Part shown: piece after piece, positions 11,385 to 22,132 of the stretch
Layout of the letters: the number at the start of each line of letters is the position of its first letter
Position numbering within the stretch: the first letter of the stretch is position 1
Assembly (NCBI RefSeq): GCF_030253575.1
Contig: NC_080557.1
Span: forward strand, 42,298,501-42,362,500
Direction of reading: 5' to 3'
DNA from: Rhododendron vialii
Lineage: Eukaryota; Streptophyta; Magnoliopsida; Ericales; Ericaceae
DNA length: 64,000 nt
The notes under the pieces: model-generated
Told to the model about the DNA's origin: nothing
Database searches by the model: none
What the model saw: only the letters and a program-made list of their open reading frames with translations
Translations under genes and position numbers: made by a program

Positions 11385-11845
11385 ACAAAACCTAAGAAAC
11401 AGCAAAAGCCCACAACGGCTCTCCCAAATTCTTTTAGTTAGACATTTCTATTACCTTTTCCAAACGTTTTAGCTGAAACCTTCTTCTTCTTTTTCCCTAC
11501 CTAACAAAAAACAAAATGAAAAAGTTCGATCCTAGCGACATAGGGTCGTAAACGGGGCATTTGATTTTGATCCATAGTTGTGTGGCTGTACATATGTGCA
11601 GTGCATGTGATTGTGAGTTCAATTTCTAAGGAGAGGAAGTCGACATCCCGGTCCTATTTTTCTAAGGAAATAAATATTTATTTTTTAAATAAGTACTTAT
11701 TTTTTAAATTAAATGTAATATATATTATAAAAGAATGACTTGTTTCGTAAAATAAAAAAATAAATACTTAAAAAATGCAAATAATCTTAGCTGAACGGGC
11801 CTAATAATTTGGAAAGGAATTTGGATCGTACTCTGGCTGTGCAAG

Positions 11846-12034
11846 ATAAGCGGAAAACTCCGGTCGCACTTGACAGGAATATCGGCCCAGCAAAGGAGGG
11901 GTGAGCCGGTGGCCCAAGAGTTTCTGGACCGGGTCCTGAATGCCCATGCTTATGAATGGGCCAAACAGAACAAGATTAGACTTCACCGTTTCCTCCCAAT
12001 AATAAAATATAATCTTCTAATCAATGCTTACTTA
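11846..12034 (+). pseudogene. Degenerate last exon of a TRP/TBP1-type telomeric DNA-binding protein
   Basis: After a possible acceptor (TGTGCAAG) the sequence reads DKRKT (family DKWKT, Trp lost by TGG to CGG), then with a one-base frameshift TGISAQQRRGEPVAQEFLDR and VLNAHAYEWAKQNK. This is the conserved C-terminal extension after the Myb helix 3 of plant TRP proteins (QQRRGEPVPQELLDRVL and AHAY are family hallmarks, from memory). The frame runs into the MITE starting at 12035, which supplies the stop. No upstream exons of this copy are visible within 2.8 kb. It is most likely a remnant of a duplicated TRP gene, possibly related to the Myb-like gene at 2117-9033. Confidence 0.7.
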
Positions 12035-12483
12035 GAGCATCCGCAATGGAAATAATCAAATTTAATAACCAAAATGTGTCACGTCAGCATTTGATTATCC
12101 ATTTAATTCATAATCAAACTTAATAAATTTTACCTTCACATTGGTTATTTTTGCATCTCTATAAAAAAAAATCTCCACAATACGCAATACACCTATGTCC
12201 AATTGCAAACGAATTTTAATCACGCACCCGACCACACCAAATTATTCGTCTCGATGAGACAATTCTAATGTGGGGTGTTTTTTAGTTTTGAGTTTGGTTA
12301 GTGAGTTTGATTATTGAGTTTTTGTTATTGGTAAAAGTTGTTAAGTTTGGTTATGGAATGGATGGAATTTGATTATTTGCTAAAAGACTTGTAACTTTGC
12401 TTATTACAATGTGAGGTGTTTTTTTAGCATTATTGTTAAATTTGCTTATCCATACCAATTTGCTTATTACAATGTGGATGCTC
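12035..12483. mobile_element. PIF/Harbinger (Tourist-like) MITE
   Basis: The ends GAGCATCCGCAATGG and ACAATGTGGATGCTC are inverted, and TTA flanks both sides (12032-12034, 12484-12486), as expected for Harbinger-type target duplication. The interior is AT-rich with no ORF. It truncates the TRP-like exon on its left. Confidence 0.8.
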
Positions 12484-12486
12484 TTA

Positions 12487-13198
12487 GAGCATCTATAGTG
12501 GTATAATCAAAATTAAAATATTATTAAGATTAGCAATATTTGCTCAAAAAGGAGCTCACGGTAGAATAATCAAACTTAGTAACCTCTTAGGAACTCATCA
12601 AATTTTAACCATTGGATAATCAAAACTAGCAACTTTTTGCCAATAATCAAAATTGAGTTGTTCTCACATTTCCTCAATCAAGTACACCATCAAACACAAA
12701 AACCTTCTCTCTCTTCCATTTTCAACATATTTCAAAGAAAAATACTTTTAAAAAACGTTTCTATTTTTTTGCAAAATCTTTTTTTTTATTAAAATTGTTT
12801 TTCCCAAAACTGTTTTTTTTTTTTTTTTTGCAAAAACAGTTTTTTCATTAATTTTTTTTTCAAAAACTGTTCTTTTAAAAAAAATTCAAAACTATTTTTT
12901 TTTTCGAAAACTTTTTTTTTTTACTTTTTCCTAAAAACTTTTTTTTTAAATCAAAGTTTTCAAAAAACTATTTTCTCTTTTTCTAATAACCTATTTTTAT
13001 TAGTTTGAAACCTATTTTTAAAAATTGTTTTCTATGTTCACAATTTTTAGATTTTTATAAATTGAAAATGTGATGTAGCAAAGTTATTCAAATTTGATTA
13101 TACTATTGTGGACCTCTTCATTATTAACTTTAGCAACCCCTGAAATGCATAACTAAAAGATGATATGGCAACTTTTGATTATTCCACTGTGGATGCTC
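12487..13198. mobile_element. Second Tourist-like MITE abutting the first
   Basis: The ends GAGCATCTATAGTGGTATAA and TTATTCCACTGTGGATGCTC-like sequence are inverted. The left end uses the same TTA (12484-12486) as the neighbour's right end; the right flank is TCA. The centre (about 12740-12990) is a degenerate array of T-runs spaced by AAAACTG. Confidence 0.72.
12740..12990. repeat. T-rich degenerate tandem repeat
   Basis: Poly(T) blocks of 8-20 bases alternate with CAAAAACTG/CAAAACTAT-like spacers, giving a roughly 25-35 bp period. Confidence 0.6.
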
Positions 13199-13545
13199 TC
13201 ATTTAGCTACTAATATAATTGTACGTCATGATTAATTTTGTGTTTTCCGATGCTCTGGACTAAGAATGAAGGAAGCATGAAAATGTGTACAGAAATTTAT
13301 TTGGGTTTCTAGGTTTCTAGGTTTGTCTTCTCTGATGCCTTTAGACTTAGAATTGGGGGCGCAATTCCGCAGCAAAATGTCTCTTTAGCTTCTTAGTTCT
13401 TGGAGGTATAGGAGGGCCACTGTTTCAAACTTTCAGTGATATTCTAAAACCAACCAAGTAATTGTGAATAACAAAAAAAAGGGTTAAAAGGAAGCGGAAA
13501 GGGAGGAGAAGAAGGCGGAAAGGGAGAGAGATAGAAGAGGGGAGC

Positions 13546-13578
13546 CCGGGGGAGGAGGGGCGGCGCCTCTCCCCCCGG
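13546..13578. other. GC-rich near-palindrome
   Basis: CCGGGGGAGGAGGGG and CTCTCCCCCCGG face each other around GGCGCC, a strong potential hairpin in an otherwise AT-rich stretch. No gene is seen in 13199-13640. Confidence 0.6.
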
Positions 13579-13979
13579 CATAGAAAACCCTAGAGAAGTC
13601 TCAAACCTTTTGAATTCTGGAGAGAGAAAGAGGAAACGAGAAGTCTAAACATTTAAAAATCTTTTAAAATTCACAATTCACAACTCACACGTATTTTTAG
13701 AATTCAACAATTATAGAAATGTTACTTTATATTACTATTTTAGACTTTATAATGCATATTAATTACTTTATCACTAATGTCCAAAGTGGTTAGTTTGAAT
13801 TCTACTTGACTTAGTTTCAAAACCTGACAGTTACAATAGCATTATTTTTTGAGGAAAAATATTTTAAAAGAAAAAGCTACCTAAAAGACTCGAACTCGAA
13901 TACTCCACAGACTAAAATCAAGTTACTTCTGAACTAGCAAAGCCATTTGTATTATAAAACGAACAAATAATATATATAC

Positions 13980-14073
13980 TAATTTACAAATAATATTGGA
14001 GTGCCCTTAAAATTTAAAAATTTTGGATGCCCGAGGCTTAGGCCTCTTGGGCCTTAGGTCTGGGCCGGCCCTG
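13980..14073 (-). mobile_element. Transposon terminus with CAGGGCCGGCCC end
   Basis: On the minus strand the sequence begins CAGGGCCGGCCCAGACC and continues AAGGCCCAAGAGGCCTAAGC, a terminus widespread in plant DNA transposons. The opposite end was not found. A tRNA-like stretch with TCGAACTCGAA lies just left (about 13870-13950). Confidence 0.4.
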
Positions 14074-15712
14074 TACACGCACGACTGTTGTGCAAAACTC
14101 TTTACACAACCAATTGATGAGCAACCAAGATTGTATAATCTTGGTGCTCTAGTTCCCTAATTTGTAGCATTTTGATTGCCTTAGATATCATTTGTATCTC
14201 ATTTTGCACGTAAGGTTTTGTTTTGGTTGTTTCAGATAATACGCGGTGCTAAGGCGGTTCTTAACGCCAAGAATCGTGGTCGGAAGTATCCAAGGGTTCG
14301 AGGCAGTGAAGCAATTTTCCACCAAGCCCCGTCGGGTGATTAATCTAGTGCAAAGAGAGTGTCGGGTCGCCGTCGGGCTGCTTGGGCCAAAGCGGAGCAA
14401 AAAATTGAAGTTCTACTTCCTATGAACCGGTACTGGGATTTGGCCAGTACCGGTTCATGCTGTCCAGAGTTTATATTTTCCAGCTTTTGAAGACCTATGA
14501 ACCGGTACTGGAATTTGGCCAGTACTGGTTCATGCTGCAGAATACAGCCACGTTTTTGCTGTTTTTTCTACTTTCTACTTTTGGGTTATTTTTCACTTTT
14601 GGCTACTTTTAGGATATTTTTTGAGATATTTTTTGAGAGAAAGACCACCTTATATAAATAGGGTCTCTCTCTCTCTCTTATGGGGACCCCTTGTCTTTAT
14701 TACTTTAAGTCTTTTTCATTTCTAGAACTCCATTAATGGCTTTCAAGTTTTTCTAGCTAATTTCTTCAAGAACTCCTCAAGGTATTTGTCATTTAATGTT
14801 TTCTCGTTTATTAATGTTGTAGCCGCGGACTAGATCCTTTATAAAATCAACTTTATTTTCATTTCTATTGGTTAAAATTCATGTCTTATTTTTATGCTTT
14901 GGTTTATGCTTTAAGTATGTGTGAGTAGTCATTTGGCCAAGTTTTGGGATAATCTTTCCTGAGGACTTAGGTGATTATTTGGTTCTCAAATATTAGGGCT
15001 TAAAGGCATGATTTACGGAATAGAGCTTAACTTGCATTTTTTGTCTAAGCAAGGGGTGTTAACTACTCGGTGAGGCGTTTGTCAAGCGGTCTTGGCAAAC
15101 GGCTCCCAGATGGCTCGTGGCCTCCTATATGTTCGATAAATTTGTCAAATAAGTTGGTTCGCCTCCGTTTAATTACATCTTTCATTAAACGTAGTCATTA
15201 AAGTTAAATTCTCCGGGCGAGAGCACGCGGTCGTGACTTTCGCCTGAGTTATTTTGAGAACCGGTAACCTCCTTGGTCAAGGGTTAGAAGATCCTTAGAC
15301 TTGCCTCTTTTAAGTCAATTAAGTTTTTTCCTAGTCTTTTGCCGGGGCGATTTTCACCGATTCTAAGCAAAACCTAGTTGGCCGTCTTGAACGCCGCAAT
15401 CTACCTTTTCAACCTACAATCCGTTTAAGCTATCTTACGAATTCCCTGTGGTACGATCCCGGTCTTGCCGGTTTATTATGCTACCGACGACCTAACCCTA
15501 CGCTTGGGGTGTTTCAACCTTATTTGGAGGCGAGGATCGGAGGCTAAGCACCAATCTCAGACCGTCCATCGTTGTAATTAATGGTCATGATTCATTTCAT
15601 TTATGACCAGTCACAATCGTTAATAAATTATTTCTAATCCAGACCGTTCAAACACATCTGGACTGATAGAACTAATTGCACAACCAATACAATAGTTGTG
15701 CGTATAGCATTT
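14074..15712. mobile_element. DNA transposon with TIRs, containing retroelement-like sequence
   Basis: The outer ends TACACGCACGACTGTTGTGC and CAATAGTTGTGCGTATAGCA are imperfect inverted repeats, with ACAACCAATT nearby in both. The interior 14200-15535 appears to be an LTR-retroelement-derived insertion. No ORF of note. Confidence 0.45.
14200..15535 (+). mobile_element. Non-coding LTR-retroelement-like block
   Basis: It contains a clear TATA box (TTATATAAATAGGG, about 14651-14664) upstream of a CT-rich leader, and two inverted-repeat hairpins built on ATGAACCGGTACTGG / CCAGTACCGGTTCAT (14422-14458 and 14495-14533). It ends with CCCTGTGGTACGATCCCGG ... CTACGCTTGGGG, a phrase resembling the leader region of plant Ty3/gypsy elements. 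A related phrase occurs in both arms of 37651-41026. No gag or pol is present. Confidence 0.45.
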
Positions 15713-15841
15713 TTGATTTATTTTTTGGTTGCGACTTTCGTTGTGGCGAGACTGAGGATTTTTTTTTTCCAACAATATATGAGCCTATGACCTGTGCGCA
15801 CTCCACGCTACATTGGGCCATCCGAAACGGTTATTGAAAAA

Positions 15842-15880
15842 GAACTCAATCCTTGGAAGGAGTGATCGAGGATTGAGTTC
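15842..15880. other. Inverted-repeat hairpin
   Basis: GAACTCAATCCT and AGGATTGAGTTC are separated by about 15 bases, a perfect 12-bp stem directly abutting MITE M copy B. Confidence 0.75.
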
Positions 15881-16092
15881 TTTTTCAGTACCAAGCATAT
15901 ATATTCTACGTGGTACATGTTCGGCGCATTTGAGACATCCAATACATTTTTGGATGACTCGGATTAAAACTCTCTCTCTCTCCTCTCACACCAACACTTT
16001 CTCTCTCCAACTCTGAGCAGTTCAAACACACAATGGACGGCTCGGATGCGTGAGCGGATACCACGTGATATTCGTTCGGCACTGAAATTTTT
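15881..16092 (-). mobile_element. MITE family M, copy B
   Basis: It is the reverse complement of the family at 6988-7213: ends TTTTTCAGTACCAAGC and TTCGTTCGGCACTGAAA, with a shared interior (CCAATACATTTTTGGATGAC, AACACTTTCTCTCTCCAACT). The 550 bp to the right (16093-16643) hold no gene I can recognise. Confidence 0.7.
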
Positions 16093-16659
16093 GGCAAATG
16101 TGAAGTTTTATTCAACTGTGAGGCGAAAGCCTACACAATAGAGATGAACCTCATGAGAAAAATGGGCGTCCACAGACTGAACAAACTATTAGCAAGGACA
16201 ATCAGGGCACAGTACGTGCAGCCCTATTTCAAACTCACTTAGTGAGATCAGATTCGCAGAAAATAAAATTGATACACATGATCAACAAACCACTTGACTA
16301 AATCCGGATAAGAATGAAATAAAACAAAAAATGCACTCCCTTCCGTCATTGAGCTGCCATTTTCTTGCAAAAAATAGAGATTGATTATTTGTTCCCCTAA
16401 TGTATTTGTTTAGTAATTTGTTCCCTTAATGAACTATCAATTGGGTTGAATAAGATTATGGACTTATGTTTTTATATAATTTGGGTATTTGTATTCATCT
16501 ACTACTTGTAATTACAATAATGATAATAAAAATAATAACACACTAACGATCTACGGGCCGAAAGTAGCGATAACATGAATGACTACAAAGATTACTAGAA
16601 ATTTCGTAGATAATAACAAAATTACAAGGATTCGCAGCCTCACAAAATGGGTAGAGGTG

Positions 16660-16995
16660 TCAAATGGGCCGTGCCGGCACGGGCACGGCACGGGCACGGG
16701 CACGGGGCGGCACGGCACGTCACAGGCACGGTCTTGGCCTGGCACGGCACAACACGGCACGGTTTTAGTGGGCTCGGGGCACGGCACGGGAACGAAAATG
16801 GACGGCATAGCACGGGCACGGCACGAAAGTTGGCCTAGCACGGCACGGCACGGCACGATCGTAGATGAGCACGGGCACGGGCACGGAAAGTGAACAAGAA
16901 CGGCACGGCACGGCACGGTTCTAGCAAGGCACGGGCACGGGCATGGGCACGGGCACGACATGGGCACGAAAGGGCACGGCACGAGGCACGGAAAA
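16660..16995 (+). repeat. Left subterminal GGCACGG repeat array
   Basis: Dozens of GGCACGG/GGGCACGG words fill this stretch, with an unusually high GC content for the window. In hAT elements such subterminal motifs are transposase-binding sites; the same word recurs in the right end at 30440-30830. Confidence 0.85.
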
Positions 16996-17592
16996 ACAAA
17001 AAAACAAAAAATAAATAAGCCAAATGGCTTTTTTTAATTTAAAAAAAATTAAACAATTTCTATTCGGTCAAAAATATTTGTTTACTTTTTTTTAAAGGTA
17101 AACAACTAAGATATTTAATTTTTTTTAAAAAATGATTTCTTAACAAAATCATGTTTTTAAAAAATCATTTTTTTACTTTTAAAAAATTATCAATTTTTAT
17201 TCGGTAAAAAATATTTGTTTTGTTTTTGTTAGTAAAATAAGCTTTGGACATTTGGTTTGTAAATTTAGCAATACAAGATAAAAAGTAAAATTAAAAAAGC
17301 TTATCAAAATATTTATGGTATGAAAGGAAATGTGCAAGAGTCATATATTATTTACCCCAAATCTAACGAGAAATAAGAAAAAAAAGTGTCAAACAAAACA
17401 TTTAAAAAAAACGTAGTTAAAATAAGAAAAATAAATAAATTAAAAGGTGTTGGCTAGACAAGGACTTAAACCCAAGTCCTTAGATTCTTTCATACACAAA
17501 CAAACCACTATGCCACAAATTAACTTGTGGCCTTGTGCTATAGATTTGAAAAATTAATATATAATATGTAGCTCTATTATATTAAAACGAGG

Positions 17593-18395
17593 CCATCAAG
17601 CAGTAGCCACACAATCACGATGATCAATACCATTCAATGCGTTCATTTTGTTATGCTTAGTGTTTTAATCATGGGATTCTATTTTTTTCTGCGTTGGATT
17701 TTGAAAGATCTTTCATCGGCATGCTAATTCATTATTTGATTGAATTTTGTTTACGTCCGATCAAGTATGTAATGATAAGCATTATACTTGATTATTGGCA
17801 TGAATGATCTAATCCCTCCCACGTAAAAGTTAGATGGTTCCAATTTTTAAAAAATAGCTTGGGCGGCCCTCAAGTAGTACATTATAAGACTTTAATGCCT
17901 CTGGAAGCACAGAATGTGTTCCGATGATGTGGTTTCCGACATTCGATTATCACATATTCAAGTGAGAATGATAAATTTGATAAGACGTTAAATCATAACG
18001 GTTTAGATCGAACATTCGGGAAAAAAAGTCTACAGCTACCTTTCAAATCCATACATTGAACTTGGTTGGTTATGAACCAAGGTATTCTGCTATAGTGTAA
18101 CGTATGTTAGCCACACGATCACAAAACAAATATGACAATCCATACCGTTAATTTTGTTATTCTCTGTGTTTTAATGACTCTCACCAATTTTTGGGTCTAT
18201 CGGATTTTTAAAGCTTCTTCATCGACACGCAGATTAATTAATAGGAAAATGAACGCTATAAACAATCAAGTATATAACGATAATCAATTTACTTAATTTT
18301 TAGCAGGAATGATATAATCTCTTCCACATAAAAGATAGACAGTTCCGATTTTCAAAAAATAGCTCGGACGGCCCTCGATACGACTCTACGAGAAT
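17593..18395 (+). repeat. Diverged direct duplication of ~290 bp
   Basis: 17593-17880 and 18098-18390 share order and sequence: TAGCCACACAATCACGATG / TAGCCACACGATCACAAAAC at the start, and AAAAAATAGCTTGGGCGGCC / AAAAAATAGCTCGGACGGCC at the end. It lies between the left end and the transposase leader of the 14.2-kb hAT. Confidence 0.65.
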
Positions 18396-18469
18396 TTTCG
18401 ATAAGTTGGTGCATATGGATTATGGTGTCTCGCATGTACCTGATCACACGGATCGTATAAAAAGAATGA

Positions 18470-18960
18470 GATGTCTGCTGCTAGGTCTCATTTTCCGATC
18501 TCTCTCGAACTCTCTCAATCTCAAACTCAGACTCTCTCTCTCTCACTCAACGTCTCTTTGACTCTGTTCTCTCTCTGGTCCTCTGACGAGCCTAACGTTC
18601 GGATTCTGAACTATAATCAACTCTCACTCTCTCTTTCTGACTCACTGGTCACACCTCTCTCTGTCTCGCTGCTCTCCTTTCTCTCTCTCTCTCTCTCTAA
18701 TCTCAAATGGTGACTCGGTGACTTGGTGCTACCGTGACTCGGTGACCATCACAACTGAACTACTGAAGGGATCAGATCTGAACTCAGTGACCATCATCAT
18801 CTCACTCTCTCAACGTCTCTGCCTATCCGACAGTCCGACTCTCTCATCACCTCAGGTCCTCAGCCGCTGCTCACCGACTCACAGACTAGTCACCGTATCT
18901 CTCTTTCTCTCACAGGTACCTCTATCACTTCCCTCTCCAATCTCCACTTATTGTTATCTA
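18470..18960 (+). promoter_or_regulatory. CT-rich probable leader of the hAT transposase transcript
   Basis: About 490 bp of pyrimidine-rich sequence (repeated CTCTCTCT, ACTCGGTGAC) with no conserved protein. An acceptor-like TTGTTTTCAG ends at 19920, 13 bp before the transposase ATG, suggesting a 5' UTR intron of about 1 kb. The interpretation is inference from position. Confidence 0.4.
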
Positions 18961-19933
18961 CTGACTACTGAAATTAGGGTTTTGGCTTGATTTTTGAAAT
19001 TAGGGTTATGAAATTAGGGCTTTTGTTAGTAATATCTGAAATTAGTAACAAGAAATTAGGGGTTTTCACTTTTGTTACTAATTTCAAAAATTAGGGTTAC
19101 GAAATGGCTTTTGATGATTTTGTACACACACCTACACTAAATGTTTGAAGCCTGCCTGTAGGCCCTGTACTGCCGCATGTTATTGATAAGAGGAAATAAA
19201 AAAATTGAAACAATTACTTGTTGGTGAGAAAGCGTGCACAATTCATGGGGCATGTTTGCATTTGGAATTGTTCCAGTAAAAAAACAAAGGACGGAATTGG
19301 AAACACGGAACCAAGTGTCAGTGTGTCACACTTTTATGGCCATTGTAATGATTTTGCCGAGAAGCATTGCTGAACTATTCATGGGAAATAGGGTTTTTTT
19401 TCCTTCAAAAGAGCACAACGATTTCAAGAAAATTAAGAAATGTGTCCAATACAAAGCTTGTTATCGGAGCAGAATTGTCAATCATGACTATTTTATTTTT
19501 GGTTAACATTTAAGTGCATGCATTTAGGCGATAATTAGTTTTGATGACAGATTGACAGTGGAAAAATTTTCAACTAGTTTTTCATTGATAACGTTAGTAT
19601 AAGTTATGAAAAGTACTGTGAGAGCTAAGAAAGAATACCATGTTGTCACTTGCTATAGTGGTAAAATCGGTAATTGGTACTTGCTATAGTGGTAGAATTG
19701 GTAGTTGCTACTTACTAAAGTTTTGAATACAATTAATTTTGGTATAGTTGCTACTTAGTACTTACTCTAGTTTAAAATTAGTAGTTGGTCAAATTTTGAA
19801 AACAGTTTTTATTTTGCTCTATTTGTACATTCTAGGTTTTCTGAACATGTAGGTTATTAACTTATTTAGATGTTATTAACTGATATTCTATTGTACTAAT
19901 TTTCTCTGTTTTGTTTTCAGTTTTTTATAGGAG

Positions 19934-22033
19934 ATGGATCCTAAAAACATTCATTTTGACGATGAGGGTTTAAACCCTGACTTGGATGATGATGGACCAA
20001 CTCCACCACTGGGAAGGGAGTCTGTAGGTGAAGCTGCTTCAAACATTGCAGCAGGTTCTACTCCTATAGGCGTAACAGGCTGTATCCAATCGGCCCAGTC
20101 TGGTGAAACAAGGCGTCGCTCTTGGGTATGGAATCATTCAACCATAGTTAAAAACTTTAAAAATGCAGAGGGAATCGATATAGGAGCTAGAGCTGTATGT
20201 AATTATTGTCCAAATAATTATACCTGCGTAAGTAAGGGCGGTGTAGGGCATCTTCAACGACATTTACAAAACAAACATAAAAAATTTAAACATACCATAG
20301 TTGGCCAAGTCAGTGGTGAATCTGGTGGTTTTCATTCCGTAGGTAGTACTTCGAATTTCGTATATTCTCAATCTAGTATGAGAGAGGGATTGGCCCGTTA
20401 TGTAGTTGCAGCAGAACAACCATTTACGTTTGGTGATGATATTAGATTTGAATATTTTGTCAAACATTATCTTAATCCTCTTTTTTCGAAAGTTTCTAGA
20501 AATACAACCATAAGTGATTCTTTGAAAGCTTTTGTTGAAGTTAGAAAATTTTTGATTAGTGAAATTGCGAAACTTGGTAGTTTAGTCTCTTTTACTTCTG
20601 ATTTGTGGAGTGGTCGAAATAATCTTGGTTACATTTCTGTGACAGCTCATTACATAGACTCCAATTGGATTTTGAATAAAAAAATTATTGCTTTCCGTTT
20701 AATGGAGTATCCTCATAATGCTATGAACATTTTTCAATGTATAATGGGTGTTTTTAGGGAGTTTGAAATTGTTGATAAAGTTTTCAGTATTACTTTTGAT
20801 AACCATTCTGCTAATACTAGTTCAATTGATTTGTTCAAACAAAATTTGACTACTCCTCATGCTGGACAATTTTTTCATGTGCGATGTGTATGCTATATCA
20901 TTAACTTAGTTGTGCAAGATGGTTTGAAACATATAGGACCACAAATAGAAAAAATAAGAGATGCTATTCTTTTTATTGCTACTTCCCCAGCTAGGCAACA
21001 AGAATTTGAAGGATTGTGTGTAAGTTATAACGTTAAACAAAAACAAATCAAAACTGGTGTGAAAACTCGTTGGAATTCAACATTTCTTATGTTAAAATCT
21101 TGTAGGAATCACATTGATGTAATTTCTGCTTATATTAATTCCAAGCATATGCGTACTGATGGTGGTTTAACTCGAGCTGATTGGAAGATTGCTTTTGAGT
21201 TTATGAATTTTTTGAAAAAATTTTATGCTGCTACCTTAGCTTGCTCAGGTGTTCGTTATCCTACTACTTGTCTTGTGCTTAATTACTTGTATAATATGAG
21301 TCACACTCTTAAAATTCATAGAACGAAACCAAATTTTGTAGCTGCTTGTAAGTCTATGGAAGATAAATTCAACAAATATTTCGAGAACATGCCAACAATA
21401 TTTATTGTAGCTTCTGTAATGGACCCAAGGATTAAGGTAAGGGGTGTTGAAAAGCTCTTAAAAGGGATTGGTGAGAATTTAGGGATTACATTACCTTCTA
21501 CTTCTACTGTCACTGCACAGTTGACTTCTATATATGCTTCATATGAGTCTAAATTTGCATGCACTACTACTGCTGCTACTGCTGCTCCATATTCTTCAAG
21601 TATTAATGACCCATGTTCTACAAGTAACAATGACAATGACCCATCTTGGTTTCTAATTTCAGGGCCAGGTAGTAGTGAAACTTGTTCACGATCTGAACTT
21701 ACTCAATATTTAGAGATAAATTTAGTTACAGTTGAGGACTTACAATCATTTGATATCTTAGCTTGGTGGAAAAAAACTGAAAAGACATTTCCCATTCTTT
21801 CTATCATGGCACGTGATTTACTAACACCACATGTGTCTTCAGTGGCTTCCGAATCTGCTTTTAGTGCAGGTAATAGAGTGTTGGATGAGAGGAGGAGCAG
21901 ACTAGCTCCCGACATATTGGACTGTCTTATATGCTTAAAAGATTGGGAGGATGCACGTCTTGGAATTCAAAAATGCCATCCTAGAGATGAATTCAGAGAT
22001 TATTTTTCGGACTCTGATATCGATGCTGATTAG
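19934..22033 (+). CDS. hAT-family transposase (Ac/Tam3 type), 699 aa, uninterrupted
   Basis: It cuts and pastes hAT elements. In order: an N-terminal BED zinc finger (Cys89, Cys92, His110, His115, preceded by the aromatic RRSWVWNHS); an RNase-H-like catalytic core with Asp223 in FTSDLWSG and Asp289 in ITFDNHSAN; the TRWNSTFLML block; a region matching the plant hAT-like DUF4413 segment (ASVMDPRIK); a Ser/Thr-rich insert; and the C-terminal dimerisation domain ILAWWKKTEKTFPILSIMAR ... SSVASESAFS ... RVLDERRSRL, with catalytic Glu640. Length is normal and the frame is open throughout. One oddity: the usual RCxxH motif reads RCVCY, with Tyr321 for His. The ATG follows a likely 3' splice site (19920). 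It lies inside matching TIRs and TSDs, so it is probably the element's own enzyme. Confidence 0.92.
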   Translation: MDPKNIHFDDEGLNPDLDDDGPTPPLGRESVGEAASNIAAGSTPIGVTGCIQSAQSGETRRRSWVWNHSTIVKNFKNAEGIDIGARAVCNYCPNNYTCVSKGGVGHLQRHLQNKHKKFKHTIVGQVSGESGGFHSVGSTSNFVYSQSSMREGLARYVVAAEQPFTFGDDIRFEYFVKHYLNPLFSKVSRNTTISDSLKAFVEVRKFLISEIAKLGSLVSFTSDLWSGRNNLGYISVTAHYIDSNWILNKKIIAFRLMEYPHNAMNIFQCIMGVFREFEIVDKVFSITFDNHSANTSSIDLFKQNLTTPHAGQFFHVRCVCYIINLVVQDGLKHIGPQIEKIRDAILFIATSPARQQEFEGLCVSYNVKQKQIKTGVKTRWNSTFLMLKSCRNHIDVISAYINSKHMRTDGGLTRADWKIAFEFMNFLKKFYAATLACSGVRYPTTCLVLNYLYNMSHTLKIHRTKPNFVAACKSMEDKFNKYFENMPTIFIVASVMDPRIKVRGVEKLLKGIGENLGITLPSTSTVTAQLTSIYASYESKFACTTTAATAAPYSSSINDPCSTSNNDNDPSWFLISGPGSSETCSRSELTQYLEINLVTVEDLQSFDILAWWKKTEKTFPILSIMARDLLTPHVSSVASESAFSAGNRVLDERRSRLAPDILDCLICLKDWEDARLGIQKCHPRDEFRDYFSDSDIDAD

Positions 22034-22132
22034 GGGGAGATGCATTGCTGATGCTGGTAACTTATGAAGGCCTTAAATGGCAACTTAATGTTGCCGCATC
22101 CAGGTGTTATTCTTTCTATATCTAAGTGTGTG

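Noticed and set aside
16551-17023. Open frames on both strands rich in Cys/Pro/Arg or Gly/His/Thr
   Set aside because: They are translations of the GGCACGG repeat array at the hAT end; composition, not homology, keeps them open.
17452-17540. tRNA-like sequence on the minus strand (TGGCATAGTGGT, GGGTTTAAGTCC)
   Set aside because: Box-like words only; no clear cloverleaf or tail, so not listed as an RNA gene.
18471-18990. Ser/Leu-rich frames before the transposase
   Set aside because: They arise from CT-rich leader sequence with no conserved motif.
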